41,193 nt of DNA from Dehalococcoidales bacterium (GCA_016286345.1 JAEESL010000008.1:1-41193), one strand, 5' to 3'; shown: positions 8,999 through 18,931, counted from the stretch's first letter. Notes: generated by a model not told the origin, from the sequence alone. A program made the numbers and translations.

Positions 8999-9946
8999 AT
9001 GAAAATCCGCGAAATAAACGAGTTTGAACTGATAGATAAACTGAATGAAATGTGCAGGGAATACTCCGGAATTGGCACAGTACTTGCTGTAGGAGACGAC
9101 TGTGCTGTACTTAAAAGCACATCCGATTATTCGGTCATGACGACGGATACGCTTGTTGAGAACGTCCACTATATCTTACCTTGTGACAGGTATCTTCTCG
9201 GCAGGAAAGCACTGGCTGTCAATCTGTCAGATGTCGCCGCCATGGGAGGCATACCGAGACATGCTCTGGTCAGTCTGGGACTGAAAGGCGACACAGAAGT
9301 TGAGGATATCCTCAGCCTGTACAGAGGCATTTGTTCGATCGGAAGAGAAAACGGCTGCGATATTATCGGAGGCAACCTGACCGGAAGTGCAACTGAGTTT
9401 ATTTCGATAACGGTTTCTGGTGATTGTTCAGGAAGGAGTCTCCGCCGAAACGAAGCACAGGAAGGGGATCTGGTCTGTGTGACCGGACATGTCGGAGCTG
9501 CAGCAGCCGGTATGAATATGCTTTTTGCCGGTGAAGATGTTCCTGCAGTTCTGAGCAATGCATTCCAGGATCCTGTCCCCAGAGTCAGGGAAGGGCAGGA
9601 ACTTGTCAAAGCAGGATGCCATGCTGCGATAGATATCAGCGACGGGCTTTTTGATGACCTTGGGCATATCTGCAGTGCTTCCAGGAAAGGCGCAGATATG
9701 TATCTGGACAGGTTGCCGCTCAGAGATGAAGCAGTACAGCGCTACGGTGAAAAAGCTCTTCATTATGCCCTGTACGGCGGTGAAGATTACGAACTGATAT
9801 TCACTATTCCCGAAAATGATGCGAAGAAGCTGTCTTTTGATTATTCTGTGATAGGAAAGATCACGGATAGTCATGAAGGCGTAATATTACTGGATAAAGA
9901 CGGAAAAGAGATAAAAGATCAGACCGGCTGGAGACACTTTGGATAA
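8999..9946 (+). CDS. thiL: Thiamine-monophosphate kinase
   Basis: GIGTVLAVGDDCAVLKS, TTDTLVENVHY, GRKALAVNLSDVAAMGGIPRHALVSLGL, AAIDISDGLFDDLGHI, YGGEDYELIFT. Confidence 0.96.
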   Translation: MKIREINEFELIDKLNEMCREYSGIGTVLAVGDDCAVLKSTSDYSVMTTDTLVENVHYILPCDRYLLGRKALAVNLSDVAAMGGIPRHALVSLGLKGDTEVEDILSLYRGICSIGRENGCDIIGGNLTGSATEFISITVSGDCSGRSLRRNEAQEGDLVCVTGHVGAAAAGMNMLFAGEDVPAVLSNAFQDPVPRVREGQELVKAGCHAAIDISDGLFDDLGHICSASRKGADMYLDRLPLRDEAVQRYGEKALHYALYGGEDYELIFTIPENDAKKLSFDYSVIGKITDSHEGVILLDKDGKEIKDQTGWRHFG

Positions 9947-10397
9947 AACTTTTATAAGCAACAGCAAAGAAGAAACGATTGATTTCGGTGATGCCATTGG
10001 AAGGATCGCCTCCGAGGGGGACGTATTGCTTCTCAGAGGTCCGCTGGGCGTCGGCAAGACATGCCTGACAAAAGGTGTTGCCAGGGGTCTTGGGATCGAC
10101 AGAGTAGTGCAGAGCCCAACCTTTATGCTTATAAGAGAATATCAGGGAAGACTGCCTCTCTATCATATGGATCTTTACAGGCTTGTCTTTAAGGAAATAG
10201 ATGAGCTTGGTCTGGATGAATACCTCTATGGAAACGGAGTCTGTGTTATCGAATGGGCAGAAAACGGGGAAGGTCTCATGCCTCCGGATGCCATCGTAAT
10301 CAGTATTGAGTATATTGACGATAACAGGCGTAAAATAACTGTAACAGACGACAATGATACAGATTTCATTGACAGACTGCAGAAGGAATTGAAGTGA
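9939..10397 (+). CDS. tsaE: tRNA t6A biosynthesis ATPase TsaE
   Basis: LRGPLGVGKTCLTKGVARGLGI Walker A, SPTFMLIREY, HMDLYRL, IEWAENGE; TTG start overlaps the thiL end by 8 bp. Confidence 0.95.
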   Translation: MDKTFISNSKEETIDFGDAIGRIASEGDVLLLRGPLGVGKTCLTKGVARGLGIDRVVQSPTFMLIREYQGRLPLYHMDLYRLVFKEIDELGLDEYLYGNGVCVIEWAENGEGLMPPDAIVISIEYIDDNRRKITVTDDNDTDFIDRLQKELK

Positions 10398-11065
10398 AGA
10401 TACTGGCTTTGGATACCTCAACAGAAACCGCAGGCGTTGCTGTTGTTGAATCAAACAGAATACTTGGTGAAGATACCTGGAATACGGGAATGACACATAC
10501 GACAGAACTTATTCCGAGGGTCGAAAAGCTTTTGAAAAAACTCTTGATCGATATTTCGGAAATAAATGCTGTCGCATGTGCTGTCGGCCCCGGCAGCTTC
10601 AATGGTCTGAGAGTCGGTATAAGCACGGCAAAGGGCCTTGCTCTGGTGCGTGAATTGCCTTCTGTCGGCATCAATACTCTTACTGCCATAAAGGAAAGTT
10701 TTGATATCAAGGCAGAGAATATCTGTGTTGTTCTTCCTGCGGGACGTAAGGAAGTCGCTTATTCCTTTATGAATTCATCCGATATGCAGATCGCAGATCC
10801 CGAGACAGTCTGCTCACAGATTGACAGGCCGTTCTGGCTGACAGGTGAAGTCGAGGACCATATCAGGGAAAGATTCAGTGAATTACTTGGAGATAGATTT
10901 ATCGGAGTGGTCGAACCTGAAAGAAGCAGAGTGGGCATGATCGGTCTTCTCGGTGAAAAAGAAATAATGGCAGGCAATGCCGTAAATGCATCAGAGATCA
11001 AAGCAATCTATCTGAAGCGCCCGAATATCACCAAACCCAAGAAGTACCATTACCTTCAGGGGTAA
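10394..11065 (+). CDS. tsaB: tRNA t6A biosynthesis protein TsaB
   Basis: ILALDTSTETAGVAVVE...AVGPGSFNGLRVGISTAKGLA; GTG start overlaps tsaE stop (GTGA). Confidence 0.95.
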   Translation: MKILALDTSTETAGVAVVESNRILGEDTWNTGMTHTTELIPRVEKLLKKLLIDISEINAVACAVGPGSFNGLRVGISTAKGLALVRELPSVGINTLTAIKESFDIKAENICVVLPAGRKEVAYSFMNSSDMQIADPETVCSQIDRPFWLTGEVEDHIRERFSELLGDRFIGVVEPERSRVGMIGLLGEKEIMAGNAVNASEIKAIYLKRPNITKPKKYHYLQG

Positions 11066-11086
11066 TTTTTCCGGTTTATACGAAAT

Positions 11087-11818
11087 ATGAAGATAAAACG
11101 CGCATCTGAAGTATTGTGGATATACGGGCTTTTCTTTGTCGCCCTTGGTGTTGCAATCTGCAGCAAATCCAATCTCGGCGTTTCGATGATCGCCGCACCT
11201 GCATTTATAGTCAATGAGGCAATCGTTCCGATCTGGAGAGGTTCCACTGTAGGCGTTATCGATTACACGATCCAGGGACTGCTGCTTATTTTGCTTTGCA
11301 TAGTCATCCGCCATTTCAATTGGCGTTATCTTCTTTCTTTTCTGGCAGCCGTTATTTACGGTTATATGCTCAATTTCTTCCTGTGGCTGATGGGAGGTAT
11401 CAGTTTTGATCCCGTCTGGCTGCGCTGGCTGATGCTCCTTGTCGGAGATGTTATCGTTGCTTTTGGCGTTGCTTGTTTTTTCCGTACATACCTGCCTCTG
11501 GAGGTATATGAGCTTGTCGTAACAGAAGTGACCCGTCGCTTCAACCTTAACATAAACAAATTCAAATGGATCTATGACATCTCTCTTCTGGTGATTTCGT
11601 TCCTGCTTGCAGTGTTGCTTTTCAAGGATGTAGGAACTTTTGACTGGACGACGATCGGTTACAACAGCTATCACCATATCGGACTGGGCACTATCGTTAC
11701 CACGATTATCAATGCTCCGATAATTGCTTTTATGGGTAAATTTATTGATACCTGGTTTGAATACAAGCCTCAGTTCCCCAAACTCGCAAGGCTGGCAAGA
11801 AGGAACAAACCTGATTAA
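11087..11818 (+). CDS. YczE/YyaS/YitT-like integral membrane protein
   Basis: Multi-TM; GVAICSKSNLGVSMIAAPAFIVNEA; family call from general resemblance. Confidence 0.7.
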   Translation: MKIKRASEVLWIYGLFFVALGVAICSKSNLGVSMIAAPAFIVNEAIVPIWRGSTVGVIDYTIQGLLLILLCIVIRHFNWRYLLSFLAAVIYGYMLNFFLWLMGGISFDPVWLRWLMLLVGDVIVAFGVACFFRTYLPLEVYELVVTEVTRRFNLNINKFKWIYDISLLVISFLLAVLLFKDVGTFDWTTIGYNSYHHIGLGTIVTTIINAPIIAFMGKFIDTWFEYKPQFPKLARLARRNKPD

Positions 11819-11896
11819 TATAGAGACTTTTGTTGATCAGAAAAATGTCTTTGCCATGAAGGATAATGTTCTTAGCGACGGCAACGGAGGATCACC

Positions 11897-12775
11897 ATGG
11901 AATACATAAGAAAAGAAAAAGAGTATCTGCCTGTATTGGCTATCTGCTATGACTTTGATAAAACTCTTTCTCCCGACAATATGCAGGCACAGGGTTACAT
12001 ACAGTCTGTCGGATATGATATCGGTGAATTCTGGGAAAAATCAGACAAGTTTGCTGAAGAGCATGATATGGATTCAAACCTTGCCTATATGTACTGCATG
12101 CTTGAGAGTGCCAAAGGTCATTTTGCCCTGACCAGAAAAGCATTGCAGGATTACGGTGCAGGAGTAGTCCTTTTCCCGGGAGTCGATGAGTGGTTCGAGC
12201 GTATAAGGACATACGGAAAACTGCGCGGAGTCATTGTTGAACACTATATCCTTTCATCCGGACTTAAAGAGATGATCGAAGGAACAAAACCGGCCAAGGA
12301 AGGTGCATTTGAGAAGATATATGCCAGTTCTTTCTGCTATGGTGAGAACGGAGAAGCAATATGGCCTGCTCAGGCAGTAAACTATACCGGCAAAACCCAG
12401 TTCCTTTTCAGGATCGAAAAGGGAGTCCTGGATGTCAATGATCCAAGGGTGAATGATCATTTTGCGCCCGATGATATCAGAGTTCCTTTCAGAAATATGA
12501 TCTATATCGGCGACAGTGAGACGGACGTTCCGTGTATGAGACTTGTTAATCAGTATGGCGGTCATTCTATCGGTATCTACAACAAGGACAGCAATGACAG
12601 ATCGCATGTGTACAGGATGATGAGAGATGACAGGATCAAGTATTATGCCCCCGGCGATTACAGCGAAGGCAGTCAGCTCGATCTTCTTGTAAAAGCCATC
12701 ATAAACAGGACTGCAGCAAACGAGGTCCTGGAGGAAGTGCATTACCGCTGCAAGGATGAAACGGAAAACAGTTAG
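11897..12775 (+). CDS. HAD-superfamily hydrolase
   Basis: CYDFDKTLSPDNMQ (motif I), ILSSGLKEMIEG (motif II), MIYIGDSETDVPCM (motif III/IV). Confidence 0.85.
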   Translation: MEYIRKEKEYLPVLAICYDFDKTLSPDNMQAQGYIQSVGYDIGEFWEKSDKFAEEHDMDSNLAYMYCMLESAKGHFALTRKALQDYGAGVVLFPGVDEWFERIRTYGKLRGVIVEHYILSSGLKEMIEGTKPAKEGAFEKIYASSFCYGENGEAIWPAQAVNYTGKTQFLFRIEKGVLDVNDPRVNDHFAPDDIRVPFRNMIYIGDSETDVPCMRLVNQYGGHSIGIYNKDSNDRSHVYRMMRDDRIKYYAPGDYSEGSQLDLLVKAIINRTAANEVLEEVHYRCKDETENS

Positions 12776-13329
12776 AAGAGATTATAAATAAGATTAAACG
12801 CAATACCGAGCACAGCAGAGAGCACCACTATCAGAATAGGGTGCTTTTTCTTGTAAAGCAGGAAGAGCATAAGCAGGAAAATTGCAGCTGATGCAAAGAA
12901 CGGGACTGAAGGAAATACATTGATCTCAACCAGCACGGTCTTTCCGATGGAAAAGACTGCCGCCAGTATAAGGCCGGAGATAGCGGCCTTTATTCCCCAG
13001 AGCAGAGCTCTGATTCCTTTTTTATCTTTGAAATTCGTGAAGAAGGCAGCAATAAGAAGCAGTATCACGAAAGATGGAAGGACCACTCCCAGGGTCGCAC
13101 AGACAGCACCCCAGAAACCGCCGATATCCATACCGATGAATGTGGATATGTTTACAGCAAATGGCCCGGGAGTACTTTCGCTGATGGCAATGAAGTCAAT
13201 GAGTCTTTCTTCTGTTACCCAGCCCTGCGCAAGGACTTCAGACTGAATGAGCGGGATCATGGCATAGCCGCCGCCAAATGTAAAGGCGCCGACTTTCAGG
13301 AATGTCCAGAAGAGCTTCAGGTAAATCAT
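12772..13329 (-). CDS. Chromate (CHR family) transporter, half-size subunit
   Basis: FLKVGAFTFGGGYAMIPLIQSEVL...FIAISESTPGPFAVNISTFIG. Confidence 0.92.
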   Translation of the reverse strand: MIYLKLFWTFLKVGAFTFGGGYAMIPLIQSEVLAQGWVTEERLIDFIAISESTPGPFAVNISTFIGMDIGGFWGAVCATLGVVLPSFVILLLIAAFFTNFKDKKGIRALLWGIKAAISGLILAAVFSIGKTVLVEINVFPSVPFFASAAIFLLMLFLLYKKKHPILIVVLSAVLGIAFNLIYNLF

Positions 13330-13877
13330 TTCTTCTTTTCCTCAATCGTGAAAAAGAGAGTGGACAGGCCGAGAAGCGCACTTCCGATTATCACAATAAT
13401 GGCATTGATGTGTAAAAAGGCGACAAGAATAAAAGCTGCTGCAGCTATCGTATAAGCCAGCCAGTGACGCGGACATTTTTTAAACATCATTATGAAGGCG
13501 TTGAAGATCAATGCAAGAACACCGGCTCTGATACCCCAGAAAGCATACTGAACGATCCTGTTTGACATGAATGCGTCGAAGATCAGAGAAATCAGTACGA
13601 TTATCACAAATGAAGGGAGAACGATTCCAAAGGTGGCTGTAAATGCTCCCCAGAAGCCCTTCAGCTTGTATCCGATGAATGTAGCGGAATTAATGGCGAC
13701 CGGGCCGGGTGTAGTTTCGGAGACGGCAAAGATATCCAGGATGTCGTCTTCAGTTATCCATTTTCTGTTATCGACCAGTTCTCTTTTCATGAGCGGGATC
13801 ATGGCGTATCCCCCTCCGAAAGTGAACAGACCTATTTTCAGATATGTCAGAAACAGATCACGGTAACGAAAGTTCAT
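13326..13877 (-). CDS. Chromate (CHR family) transporter, half-size subunit
   Basis: YLKIGLFTFGGGYAMIPLMKRELV...FAVSETTPGPVAINSATFIGYK; overlaps its partner by 4 bp. Confidence 0.92.
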   Translation of the reverse strand: MNFRYRDLFLTYLKIGLFTFGGGYAMIPLMKRELVDNRKWITEDDILDIFAVSETTPGPVAINSATFIGYKLKGFWGAFTATFGIVLPSFVIIVLISLIFDAFMSNRIVQYAFWGIRAGVLALIFNAFIMMFKKCPRHWLAYTIAAAAFILVAFLHINAIIVIIGSALLGLSTLFFTIEEKKK

Positions 13878-13878
13878 T

Positions 13879-14679
13879 CTAGGACCTGTTGATTACTTTT
13901 TCTCCGGCAGGGACCGAATGTGTCAGCCAGACATTGCCTCCGATGACACAGTTGTCACCGATGAAAACATCGCCGCCGAGAATGGTCGCACCTGCGTATA
14001 TGACTACATTGTTTCCGATATTCGGGTGTCGCTTGATACCTTTTACAAGGCTTCCGTCTTCTGAGACTGCGAAGCTCTTGGCACCGAGAGTAACATGCTG
14101 GTAAAGCTTGACGTTGTTGCCGATCACTGTAGTCTCACCGATCACTACTCCTGTTCCGTGGTCAATGAAGAAATGATCACCGATCGTTGCACCGGGATGA
14201 ATATCGATTCCGGTCTTTCTGTGTGCAAATTCACTCATGATTCTGGCAGGGAAAAACTGGTTCATCTTATAAAGCTCATGAGCAATTCGGTGTGAAGCGA
14301 TCGCAATAAAGCCGGGATAGGCAAGAACGATCTCATCTATACTGTGAGCAGCAGGATCACCTCTGTATCCGGCAATGATATCGGTTTTTAAGACTTCATA
14401 AATGTCAGGTATTTTTGAGAGCAGATTTTCAACTATGGTCTCAGCTTCAGCCGGGCTCATTCTCTTCTCGAGGCCGCTGACCAGGAAGCTGGAAGCTTTT
14501 TTCAGATAGTGTCTTCTGGGATTATCGGCAACTTCAGGATATTTGCTGAAGCCGGGAAACATGGCATCAAAAAGATAGAGAAGACCTTTCTCTATCATGC
14601 ATTGAAAACCCTGGTAATTGCCCGAGGATTCAGTTTTTGATTCTAATTCATCTGCGATTTTTGTGTAAAAGTCTTCCAT
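13879..14679 (-). CDS. cysE: Serine O-acetyltransferase
   Basis: Hexapeptide-repeat LbetaH with [47 protein letters not shown] and [20 protein letters not shown]. Confidence 0.92.
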   Translation of the reverse strand: MEDFYTKIADELESKTESSGNYQGFQCMIEKGLLYLFDAMFPGFSKYPEVADNPRRHYLKKASSFLVSGLEKRMSPAEAETIVENLLSKIPDIYEVLKTDIIAGYRGDPAAHSIDEIVLAYPGFIAIASHRIAHELYKMNQFFPARIMSEFAHRKTGIDIHPGATIGDHFFIDHGTGVVIGETTVIGNNVKLYQHVTLGAKSFAVSEDGSLVKGIKRHPNIGNNVVIYAGATILGGDVFIGDNCVIGGNVWLTHSVPAGEKVINRS

Positions 14680-14681
14680 AG

Positions 14682-15602
14682 CTATTCTCCAAAAAGAGTC
14701 GTAGACAGATATCTGTCCCCGGAGTCAGGCAGTATCACGACGATGTTCTTATCATATTCGCTGACTGCGATCTCAACTGCTGCCTGAAGTGCACAGCCTG
14801 CTGAGATGCCAACCATTATACCCTCTTTTCTGCCGAGCAGTCTTGCGGCGCCGAAGGCATCTTCATTCTTAACAGTTAACAGCTTGTCGATTAGTTTCAG
14901 ATCAAGGATCTCCGGAACAAAGTTTGCTCCGATTCCCTGTATCTTATGCGGTCCGGCATGACCCTTGGTGAGAAGAGGGGATGATTCAGGTTCGACACCG
15001 ACGATCTGTATTCCGGGATTCTTTCCCTTCAGGTACTGGGCTACCCCGGTGATAGTGCCGCCGGTACCGATACCTGCGACCACGATATCGACTTTTCCTT
15101 CTGTATCTTTCCAGATCTCGGGCCCGGTGGTATTGAAATGTGCGGCCGTATTAGCGGGGTTTACAAACTGACCGGCTTCAACGGCATCAGGATACTGTTT
15201 CTTGATCTCTTTAAGCTTTTCAATCGATCCGGCCATGCCTTTTGATCCGTCCGACAGAATCACTTCTGCACCGTATGCCTGCATAAGTTTTATTCTTTCT
15301 GCCGACATGGTATCCGGCATGATTATGATTGCCTTGTATCCCCTGGAGGCGGCTATGCTGGCAAGACCGATCCCGGTATTGCCTGAAGTGGCTTCAACGA
15401 TTACTCCGCCTTTTTTAAGAAGACCTCTCTTTTCGGCATCTTCGATAATGCTGAGAGCGGCACGGTCCTTGATGGAACCAGTTGGGTTAAAAAATTCTAT
15501 TTTGGCAAGGATCCTGCTGTGCAGGGAAAACTCCTGTTCTATATTGCAAAGTTCCAGAAGAGGAGTGTGTCCAATCAGGTCAGTAACACTTTTGTAGATC
15601 AT
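14682..15602 (-). CDS. cysK: Cysteine synthase A
   Basis: [32 protein letters not shown] (PLP lysine), [28 protein letters not shown]. Confidence 0.96.
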   Translation of the reverse strand: MIYKSVTDLIGHTPLLELCNIEQEFSLHSRILAKIEFFNPTGSIKDRAALSIIEDAEKRGLLKKGGVIVEATSGNTGIGLASIAASRGYKAIIIMPDTMSAERIKLMQAYGAEVILSDGSKGMAGSIEKLKEIKKQYPDAVEAGQFVNPANTAAHFNTTGPEIWKDTEGKVDIVVAGIGTGGTITGVAQYLKGKNPGIQIVGVEPESSPLLTKGHAGPHKIQGIGANFVPEILDLKLIDKLLTVKNEDAFGAARLLGRKEGIMVGISAGCALQAAVEIAVSEYDKNIVVILPDSGDRYLSTTLFGE

Positions 15603-15666
15603 ATTTGCATGCCTCCCGTCATAAGTATAAATGCAATCGTGAAAGAATGCCCGATCTGTGGCAAAG

Positions 15667-15873
15667 TTATTTTGAATGAAGGCTGGCTATGAATCTGTAT
15701 ATGTTATATGCGCTTAATGCAAGCGAAACAATCAGACATGCGATATGCAGTATCATTATCGGCGCACCGGGATGCTTCATGATCAGATCATTCCTGAAAA
15801 TGAATATCCATAAAACAGTAATTGCCAGCATGAATATACCAGTTAATAGATATGATACTCTGTCCACGTTCAT
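15667..15873 (-). CDS. Small two-TM membrane protein, unknown
   Basis: 68 aa with two hydrophobic segments; ORF evidence only. Confidence 0.4.
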   Translation of the reverse strand: MNVDRVSYLLTGIFMLAITVLWIFIFRNDLIMKHPGAPIMILHIACLIVSLALSAYNIYRFIASLHSK

Positions 15874-15929
15874 ATCTATAATGATATACCAATGCAGGCA
15901 ACTACTGTAACTATGGATAGAGGGAGTAA

Positions 15930-16262
15930 TTATTCAGCTTTGCTTTTGGCAAGAGCTATCAGCTCTCGTTCCCCTTGAATGAAACTGGGGTATGGCCAAG
16001 TCTGAGCCACTTCATTGAAAAGAGTTAACAGATGATCTGCTTTTTCAGTATCTTTTTCTTCAAGAAGAGCATATGTGAATGCGGTGCGTAAAACAGAAGG
16101 GTGGGTCATTGTCGACGCCTCAAATTCAAGATACTCATCATTATGCAATGATTCTATTATCTCTTTCCTATTGGACGTCATCATCTCATAGAAAAGGTGG
16201 TCGCTGACAAGGAAGAAGTGATAATCAGCAGAATAAACATTCATATTCGATATCTGTTTCAT
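15930..16262 (-). CDS. Hypothetical protein (110 aa), possibly a C-terminal remnant
   Basis: Open frame with normal composition; no family recognised. Confidence 0.4.
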   Translation of the reverse strand: MKQISNMNVYSADYHFFLVSDHLFYEMMTSNRKEIIESLHNDEYLEFEASTMTHPSVLRTAFTYALLEEKDTEKADHLLTLFNEVAQTWPYPSFIQGERELIALAKSKAE

Positions 16263-16469
16263 TCCTTTAGTGTTTTTCTATATTTTTTACCCCACACAAA
16301 AAACCCTCAACAGCACGTATGAAGACTGATAAGGATTTACAGTTATATATCGTACGAACAAGAGTCTTTTGTCGACTATAGTAAGTGTAAAACAAAAACA
16401 AATCAATAACTGTTACTTGGGTCACAGGAGAATTAATTTGTTTTGTTGTTGAGATAAGAATGTTTTTAT

Positions 16470-16498
16470 TTTCAGTAACCGCCGGGCGGTAGTATAAT
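16470..16498 (+). promoter_or_regulatory. Predicted ndk promoter with palindrome in the spacer
   Basis: TTTCAG-17 nt-TATAAT; the spacer contains ACCGCC-G-GGCGGT (16478-16490). Confidence 0.6.
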
Positions 16499-16530
16499 TC
16501 TAGACATTGAATAATCGAAAGGTGATAAAA

Positions 16531-16956
16531 ATGGCTATTGAACGATCATTGATTCTTGTTAAACCTGATGCCGTCGTTAAGGGCAATATTACTGCTATCC
16601 TTAACAGATTTGAGAGCCAGGGTTTAAAACTTGTTGCATGCAGAATGCTCAAAATGGATGAAAAACTTGCACGAATCCATTATGAAGCACATGTCGACAA
16701 ACCCTTCTTCCCGGGTCTTCTGACTTATATTACTTCTGCTCCTATCGTTGCAGCTATCTTCGAAGGCGAGGATGCCGTCGCCCGATGCCGAGCCATCATG
16801 GGTCCCACCAATCCCGCCAATGCTCCTGAAGGTACTATCCGAAAGGATTTCGGCGAGAACATCGAACGAAATGCAGTACACGGATCGGATTCCGTTGAGA
16901 GCGCCAAAAGAGAGATCAGCATCTACTTCACTCCTGATGTGATCCAGGAATATTAA
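16531..16956 (+). CDS. ndk: Nucleoside-diphosphate kinase
   Basis: ERSLILVKPDAVVKG...GEDAVARCRAIMGPTNP...GTIRKDFGENIERNAVHGSDSVESAKREISIYF. Confidence 0.97.
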   Translation: MAIERSLILVKPDAVVKGNITAILNRFESQGLKLVACRMLKMDEKLARIHYEAHVDKPFFPGLLTYITSAPIVAAIFEGEDAVARCRAIMGPTNPANAPEGTIRKDFGENIERNAVHGSDSVESAKREISIYFTPDVIQEY

Positions 16957-16957
16957 G

Positions 16958-17431
16958 ATGTCAAAAATATTAGTGGCATATTTTTCTGCCAGCGGTGTAA
17001 CCAAGAAAACAGCTGAGGAACTTGCTTCGGTAACAGGCGGAGATCTATATGAAATCACTCCGGAACAGCCTTATACCAAAGCAGATCTCAACTGGATGGA
17101 CAGCAATTCAAGATCATCCGTTGAAATGAAGGACAAGTCTTCACGACCTGCAGTTGCAGGCAAATGTGAGGATATGGATAAATATGAGACCATCTTTGTC
17201 GGTTTCCCGATCTGGTGGCATGTTGCGCCTACTATCATCAACTCATTCCTCGAGGCATACGATCTCACCGGTAAGACAGTTGTTCCTTTCGCAACTTCCG
17301 GCGGAAGCGGAATGGGTCATACCAATGAGTTCCTCAGGGACAGCTGCAAGGGTGCAAAACTGGTTGAAGGCAAGCTTTTGAATGGTGTAACAAAAGACGC
17401 CATCAAAGCATGGGCTGATTCCATAAAATAG
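16958..17431 (+). CDS. Flavodoxin
   Basis: KILVAYFSASGVTKKTAEELA; PIWWHVAPTIINSFLEAYDLTGKTVVPFATSGGSG. Confidence 0.9.
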   Translation: MSKILVAYFSASGVTKKTAEELASVTGGDLYEITPEQPYTKADLNWMDSNSRSSVEMKDKSSRPAVAGKCEDMDKYETIFVGFPIWWHVAPTIINSFLEAYDLTGKTVVPFATSGGSGMGHTNEFLRDSCKGAKLVEGKLLNGVTKDAIKAWADSIK

Positions 17432-17450
17432 TTTTGAAAAAACATATATG

Positions 17451-17488
17451 AAAAATACACGATGCTACTGCTAGCATCGTGTATTTTT
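17451..17488. terminator. Strong bidirectional terminator
   Basis: AAAAATACACGATGCTA-CTGC-TAGCATCGTGTATTTTT near-perfect stem between convergent flavodoxin and pepC. Confidence 0.85.
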
Positions 17489-17528
17489 TCAAACACTGAT
17501 CAAATTAGCGTTCACTATATTTATTCTA

Positions 17529-18875
17529 TTAGTCTGCCAGAGTTCCGAACGGATCCCACGGTTCGAGTTCTGTAAGTTCTCCGCTGAGCAGTTTCTGTGA
17601 GTCTTCGTCAAGATATTTCTTGTCTACGACAGCCTGGAAGACGAAATCATCAAACCATTTGTCGCTTGCGACATAATATCCTTCCTGACCGGCATCCTTG
17701 CCCCAGCTGTTTTCGATTCTCCAGCGGTCTGGTTTATATTCATTGTTGAGGTTTACACCGAGTATCACCATTGCATGGTTCATGGCACTGTCGCCGTAAT
17801 CAAGATAGTCAGCTTTTGTGAAGGAGAAAGTTGTGTTGAAAAGCTTTTCGACCGCGGCTGCATCCTGATCGAATATGCCTTCTTTTTTGAGACCGAACTT
17901 CAGACAGTCCGAACCGAACCATACGGGATGGCCGTCTTTTAACTGTTTGATCACAGCTTCCTTGATCTTATCCATTTCAAGGTTCAGATAAGTGACAGGA
18001 CGTCCCTCAGCAACATTTCCGAGGAATTTTACAGTGTAAAGCTTGTTGAACGGCTTATCCTTGGTCGGACCATTGATAAGACTGACATAATCCTGGAGAT
18101 TGATTCCGACATATTTTTTAAAGAAATCCTGGGGAGTTATGCCGAATTCCTGATAGACTCTGTCATCCTTGTCTCTGAGTGTGAGATCGAACTTCTTCGG
18201 AGGTTCGCCAAGGGAGATGCAGAGCATCCTGTAGATCACGTTCAGCATGAGGGTCTTTGTTTTCTTTATTTCATCAGCACCGGCACCCGAATTCTTCATT
18301 TCTCTGAGAGTTTTGGCGTCTTCTCTGAGTTTGGTGGTGATGTACTGATCGAAAACTCTTGAACTGATGGAAGCCTTGGCATCAGGGTAGGCATCCTTTG
18401 GAACGATACCGTATTTTTCAACCAGATTTGAGATCATATCCCACTGGCCGCCGTCACCGATGGGGTCGTTGTTGATGAAGCTGTATAGACGTCCGGTGAT
18501 GGGCTCATCTGCAGTTTTCAGAACTGATTCAAGATAATAATTGGACTTTTCCAGCTTGTCATAGAAGAACAAATAGTTCTGTGACAGCTCAAATGTATCC
18601 AGCTTGTATTTTTTGATGAGCTCATATCTGAAAGTGTTCAGGGCAGCGAAGATCCAGCAGCGTCCGCTGGATTTCTGATCGGTTATCTTGCCCTGTTTAA
18701 GATCTATTGAGAATGTCATCGGATATTTTCGGGCTGCTTCATAATCTGTAGCTGCTTCCATAACTCCGTTCTGGACACTGGCTCTTGCGGCGATCTCATT
18801 TGCTCTGTCGCTGTGGAATGCTTTGCTCATCATTCCGATCTCATCAAATGAGATGCCATCATATTTATCTGTCAT
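17529..18875 (-). CDS. pepC: Aminopeptidase C (C1B/bleomycin hydrolase family)
   Basis: QKSSGRCWIFAALNTFRYELIKKY (active-site Cys), MNHAMVILGV (His), WRIENSWGKDAGQEGYYVASDKWFDDFVFQAVVDKKYL. Confidence 0.96.
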   Translation of the reverse strand: MTDKYDGISFDEIGMMSKAFHSDRANEIAARASVQNGVMEAATDYEAARKYPMTFSIDLKQGKITDQKSSGRCWIFAALNTFRYELIKKYKLDTFELSQNYLFFYDKLEKSNYYLESVLKTADEPITGRLYSFINNDPIGDGGQWDMISNLVEKYGIVPKDAYPDAKASISSRVFDQYITTKLREDAKTLREMKNSGAGADEIKKTKTLMLNVIYRMLCISLGEPPKKFDLTLRDKDDRVYQEFGITPQDFFKKYVGINLQDYVSLINGPTKDKPFNKLYTVKFLGNVAEGRPVTYLNLEMDKIKEAVIKQLKDGHPVWFGSDCLKFGLKKEGIFDQDAAAVEKLFNTTFSFTKADYLDYGDSAMNHAMVILGVNLNNEYKPDRWRIENSWGKDAGQEGYYVASDKWFDDFVFQAVVDKKYLDEDSQKLLSGELTELEPWDPFGTLAD

Positions 18876-18931
18876 TATTCAATGACTCCTTTCAATTCTT
18901 ATCATCTTAATTTTAGACCTTTTGCTGTAAT

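Noticed and set aside
9169-9874. Long minus-strand ORFs (146 and 148 aa)
   Set aside because: Antisense shadows of thiL.
10991-11677. 228-aa minus-strand ORF
   Set aside because: Antisense to the YczE-like membrane protein gene; translation has no recognisable domain.
15202-15597. 131-aa + strand ORF
   Set aside because: Antisense to cysK, which has clear family motifs in the other frame; low-complexity hydrophobic translation.
15930-16262. Toxin-antitoxin or defence gene
   Set aside because: No recognisable motif; only a lone hypothetical ORF, so no function is claimed.
16531-16956. CGA reassigned to another amino acid
   Set aside because: CGA codons in ndk fall at positions where Arg/Lys is normal (ER, TIRKDF, IERNAVHG), so CGA most likely still encodes Arg.
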